Shown piece by piece: positions 62,349 to 64,000 of a stretch of DNA of 64,000 nt; the stretch's first letter is position 1; each line of letters begins with the position of its first letter. The notes below the pieces were generated by a model. The model searched no databases and was not told the DNA's origin. It saw only the letters and a list, made by a program, of their open reading frames with translations. The stretch comes from Myxococcales bacterium (GTDB lineage Bacteria; Myxococcota_A; Polyangia; Polyangiales; Houyiibacteriaceae): contig JAOTVB010000004.1 of assembly GCA_029863605.1 (NCBI GenBank), positions 1 through 64,000 on the forward strand, given 5' to 3'. The translations under genes were made by a program, and so were the position numbers.

Positions 62349-62822
62349 CTACGGTGCGCCGGCTGCGATCCACGCCTCGACGGCCAAGATCTTCTCATCG
62401 CACAGAGCGCTGCCGCCAAAAGGCATCGGCTGAGTATCCGGTGCGATGCCCTCGCCCGTGATCTTGTTGTAGAGATACGATGCGCTCACGTCACCAGGCA
62501 CCACTCGGCCCTTCCCAGGCACTTGCTCCGACTCGACATCGATCAGGTTTTCAGCCGAGACGGCCGCCGAGCTCAACTCGAGCATCTCCTGCGGGTTCTG
62601 AGTGCCGTGACAGGAGCTTGCGGTGCAGGAACCTACGGGTCCCGGCCCACTGAAGATGTTCTCTTGGATGCCTTGCGGGCCTTCGAGAACCGGATCGATC
62701 GCCGGAATGCAAACCCCATCACAGGAAATCTCTCCCGCTGGGCAGGGGCTGTCGCTGCCGCAGCCGAGGACCCAAAGCCCCGCGCACATCAGCGTGAGGA
62801 AACCAAAAGCTTTGTTACGCAT
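62349..62822 (-). CDS. Lipoprotein with an atypical heme-c-like motif
   Basis: A 157-residue lipoprotein (lipobox VLGC, Cys21) with a Cys-rich stretch (CPAGEISCDGVC), then CTASSCHG (Cys66, Cys71, His72), a CX4CH arrangement instead of CxxCH. A cytochrome-like C-terminal segment follows (MPFGGSALCDEKILAVEAWIAAGA), which resembles planctomycete-type cytochrome C domains where a Met and a final helix close the heme pocket. It may bind heme or may be a degenerate, heme-free relative. It is 15 bases upstream of the aldo/keto reductase gene on the same strand. Confidence 0.75.
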   Translation of the reverse strand: MRNKAFGFLTLMCAGLWVLGCGSDSPCPAGEISCDGVCIPAIDPVLEGPQGIQENIFSGPGPVGSCTASSCHGTQNPQEMLELSSAAVSAENLIDVESEQVPGKGRVVPGDVSASYLYNKITGEGIAPDTQPMPFGGSALCDEKILAVEAWIAAGAP

Positions 62823-62938
62823 GCAATGGCCTATAGCTCGCTTCGGCCCGATCCGTAAAGCGCTCTCATGGCTCCATGCGGCTGTCCGTCCAGACGACGG
62901 CTTGCGGACGCCCTTACCCTGCGTCTACAAGACCTTGA

Positions 62939-64000
62939 GTGCCTGGGGAGACTGTAGTCCAATCCAATGCGTGCTCGAGCACCACGAAGCCGATCCCACG
63001 AAAACCTGGGCATTGGTTCTGGGGTAACCTCTTCGAGCTGATCGAGGACCGATCGGGGTTCTTGATCGATGGCCATCGTGACTATGGCGACGTGTTCGCC
63101 GCACGGCTCGTCGGGCGCGAGCTGATCTGTGTCCGCGACCCCGCCATCGTGAATGCGATCAACGTGACCCATTGGCAGGACTTCTACAAGCCCGCCCACA
63201 TCAAGATGATGTGGAAGCCGTTCCTCGGGGAAGGTCTCGTGCCCAATGACGGCGAGTCCTGGAAGCGTCAGCACAAACTGATCATGCCAGGTTTCCACAA
63301 GCAGCGCGTCGACGCCTATGCGCCCCGGATGGTCGAGTTCACCGAGCGCATGATCGACCGATGGCAAGCGGGCGAGCGGCGAGACTTTCGTGAGGAGATG
63401 ACCGGTTTGGCGCTCGTCGTCGTCGCCAATACCTTGTTCGACATCGACATCGAGAAGGGCGATGCGAAGAGCATTCGGAACGCGATGATCGACATCAGCG
63501 AGATTCTCGTTCGCGATGCTGACAAGTTGGTTCCGCGGCCGAGCTGGTGGCCTACTCGGGAGAACCGCCGCAAGAGGAAGGCGATCAAAGTCGTCGAGGA
63601 CATCATCCATCGCGCGATCGAAGAGCGCCGGCGGACAGGCAAGGATCGAGGCGACCTTTTTTCACACATGGTGTTCGTTGAGGACGAACAAGGCCGCATG
63701 ACGGAGAAGCAGCTCCGGGACGAAGCGATGACGTTGATCTTCGCGGGCCATGAGACGACGGCGCACGCGCTTACTTGGGCCTGGTATCTCCTGGCCAAGA
63801 ACCCCGACAAAGTCGCGAAGATGCGAGAGGATCTCAACCGCGTCATTCAGGGACGACGCATCGAGGTCGAGGACCTTGCAAACCTTCCCTATCTCGAGAT
63901 GGTGATGAAGGAATCGCTTCGACTTCTGCCCTCGGTGTGGGCATACGCGCGCGAGCCGCAACGCGACATCGTAATCGAAGGTTACGAGTTCAAGAAGGGC
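62939..64000 (+). CDS. Cytochrome P450 (3' end beyond the window)
   Basis: A second, unrelated P450. The frame opens after a stop at 62936 and the only usual start is GTG at 62939; the recognisable protein begins around PRKPGHWFWGNLFEL. The visible 354 residues include the C-helix WKRQHKLIMPGFHKQ, I-helix AGHETTAHALTWAW and KESLRLLP (ExxR); the heme-binding Cys lies beyond position 64000. It resembles fatty-acid or alkane-hydroxylating P450s (CYP4/CYP102-like) rather than CYP51. The ribosome-binding site is weak, so the true start is uncertain. Confidence 0.9.
   Translation, partial: MPGETVVQSNACSSTTKPIPRKPGHWFWGNLFELIEDRSGFLIDGHRDYGDVFAARLVGRELICVRDPAIVNAINVTHWQDFYKPAHIKMMWKPFLGEGLVPNDGESWKRQHKLIMPGFHKQRVDAYAPRMVEFTERMIDRWQAGERRDFREEMTGLALVVVANTLFDIDIEKGDAKSIRNAMIDISEILVRDADKLVPRPSWWPTRENRRKRKAIKVVEDIIHRAIEERRRTGKDRGDLFSHMVFVEDEQGRMTEKQLRDEAMTLIFAGHETTAHALTWAWYLLAKNPDKVAKMREDLNRVIQGRRIEVEDLANLPYLEMVMKESLRLLPSVWAYAREPQRDIVIEGYEFKKG

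Noticed and set aside
62967-63060. ATG at 62967 as start of the second P450
   Set aside because: This ATG is in a different frame and soon meets a stop; the P450 frame has only the GTG at 62939.
1-64000. tRNA, rRNA, CRISPR arrays, insertion sequences, phage genes
   Set aside because: No cloverleaf-like sequence, repeat-spacer pattern, transposase or integrase frame was recognised anywhere in the window.

Overview
The window is visibly GC-rich, densely packed chromosomal DNA. The gene families point to a member of the Myxococcota (Polyangia-like); this is inferred from gene content, because no rRNA or marker gene is present. Pointers are tandem Tat-exported DUF1552 plus DUF1592-type cytochrome proteins, many lipoproteins with Gly/Ser-rich linkers, an FG-GAP/VCBS lipoprotein, a clade II nitrous-oxide-reductase cluster and, above all, bacterial sterol genes. 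I see no tRNA, rRNA, CRISPR, insertion sequence or phage gene, and no gene-free stretch longer than 300 bases.

Layout. 1-8.4 kb: the end of a membrane/TPR protein, a patatin, two consecutive two-gene operons (DUF1592-like plus DUF1552) and a fasciclin lipoprotein. 8.5-15.3 kb: a nos operon for N2O respiration (cytochrome c, nosZ, nosD, nosF, nosL, nosY and a 4-TM protein). 15.3-26.7 kb: mixed envelope and housekeeping genes (outer-membrane protein, AI-2E-type permease, FG-GAP lipoprotein, TesB thioesterase, a very large MscS channel, a lone GspC, a CPBP protease).

26.7-46.6 kb is the most interesting part. It holds a Rieske oxygenase, a TetR regulator, a sterol 14-alpha-demethylase (CYP51), a frameshifted NTF2-like gene, a homologue of plant cycloeucalenol cycloisomerase and a possible EBP-like sterol isomerase. 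After about 11 kb of SDRs, an extradiol dioxygenase, a GMC oxidoreductase, an aldehyde dehydrogenase and a sulfotransferase come a second TetR, a membrane-anchored ferredoxin reductase, a sterol-desaturase-type enzyme and a sterol-4-carboxylate 3-dehydrogenase (NSDHL/ERG26-like). Together these could perform C-14 demethylation, C-4 demethylation, cyclopropane opening, double-bond isomerisation and desaturation of a cycloartenol-type sterol. The oxidosqualene cyclase and squalene epoxidase are not in the window.

46.8-50.6 kb: a poly-gamma-glutamate set (pgsB, pgsC and an accessory protein) with a convergent WecG/TagA glycosyltransferase. 50.7-64 kb: envelope and accessory genes (DUF4136 lipoprotein, M23 peptidase, an unrecognised protein, a second sulfotransferase, a TauE-like permease, an L,D-transpeptidase, an alpha/beta-hydrolase lipoprotein, an SDR, an outer-membrane protein, a PPOX flavoprotein, an aldo/keto reductase, a lipoprotein with an unusual heme-like motif) and the start of a second P450 that runs off the window.

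Several start codons were moved inward from the longest open frame using ribosome-binding sites, signal peptides and 4-base stop/start overlaps; the reasons are given per gene.
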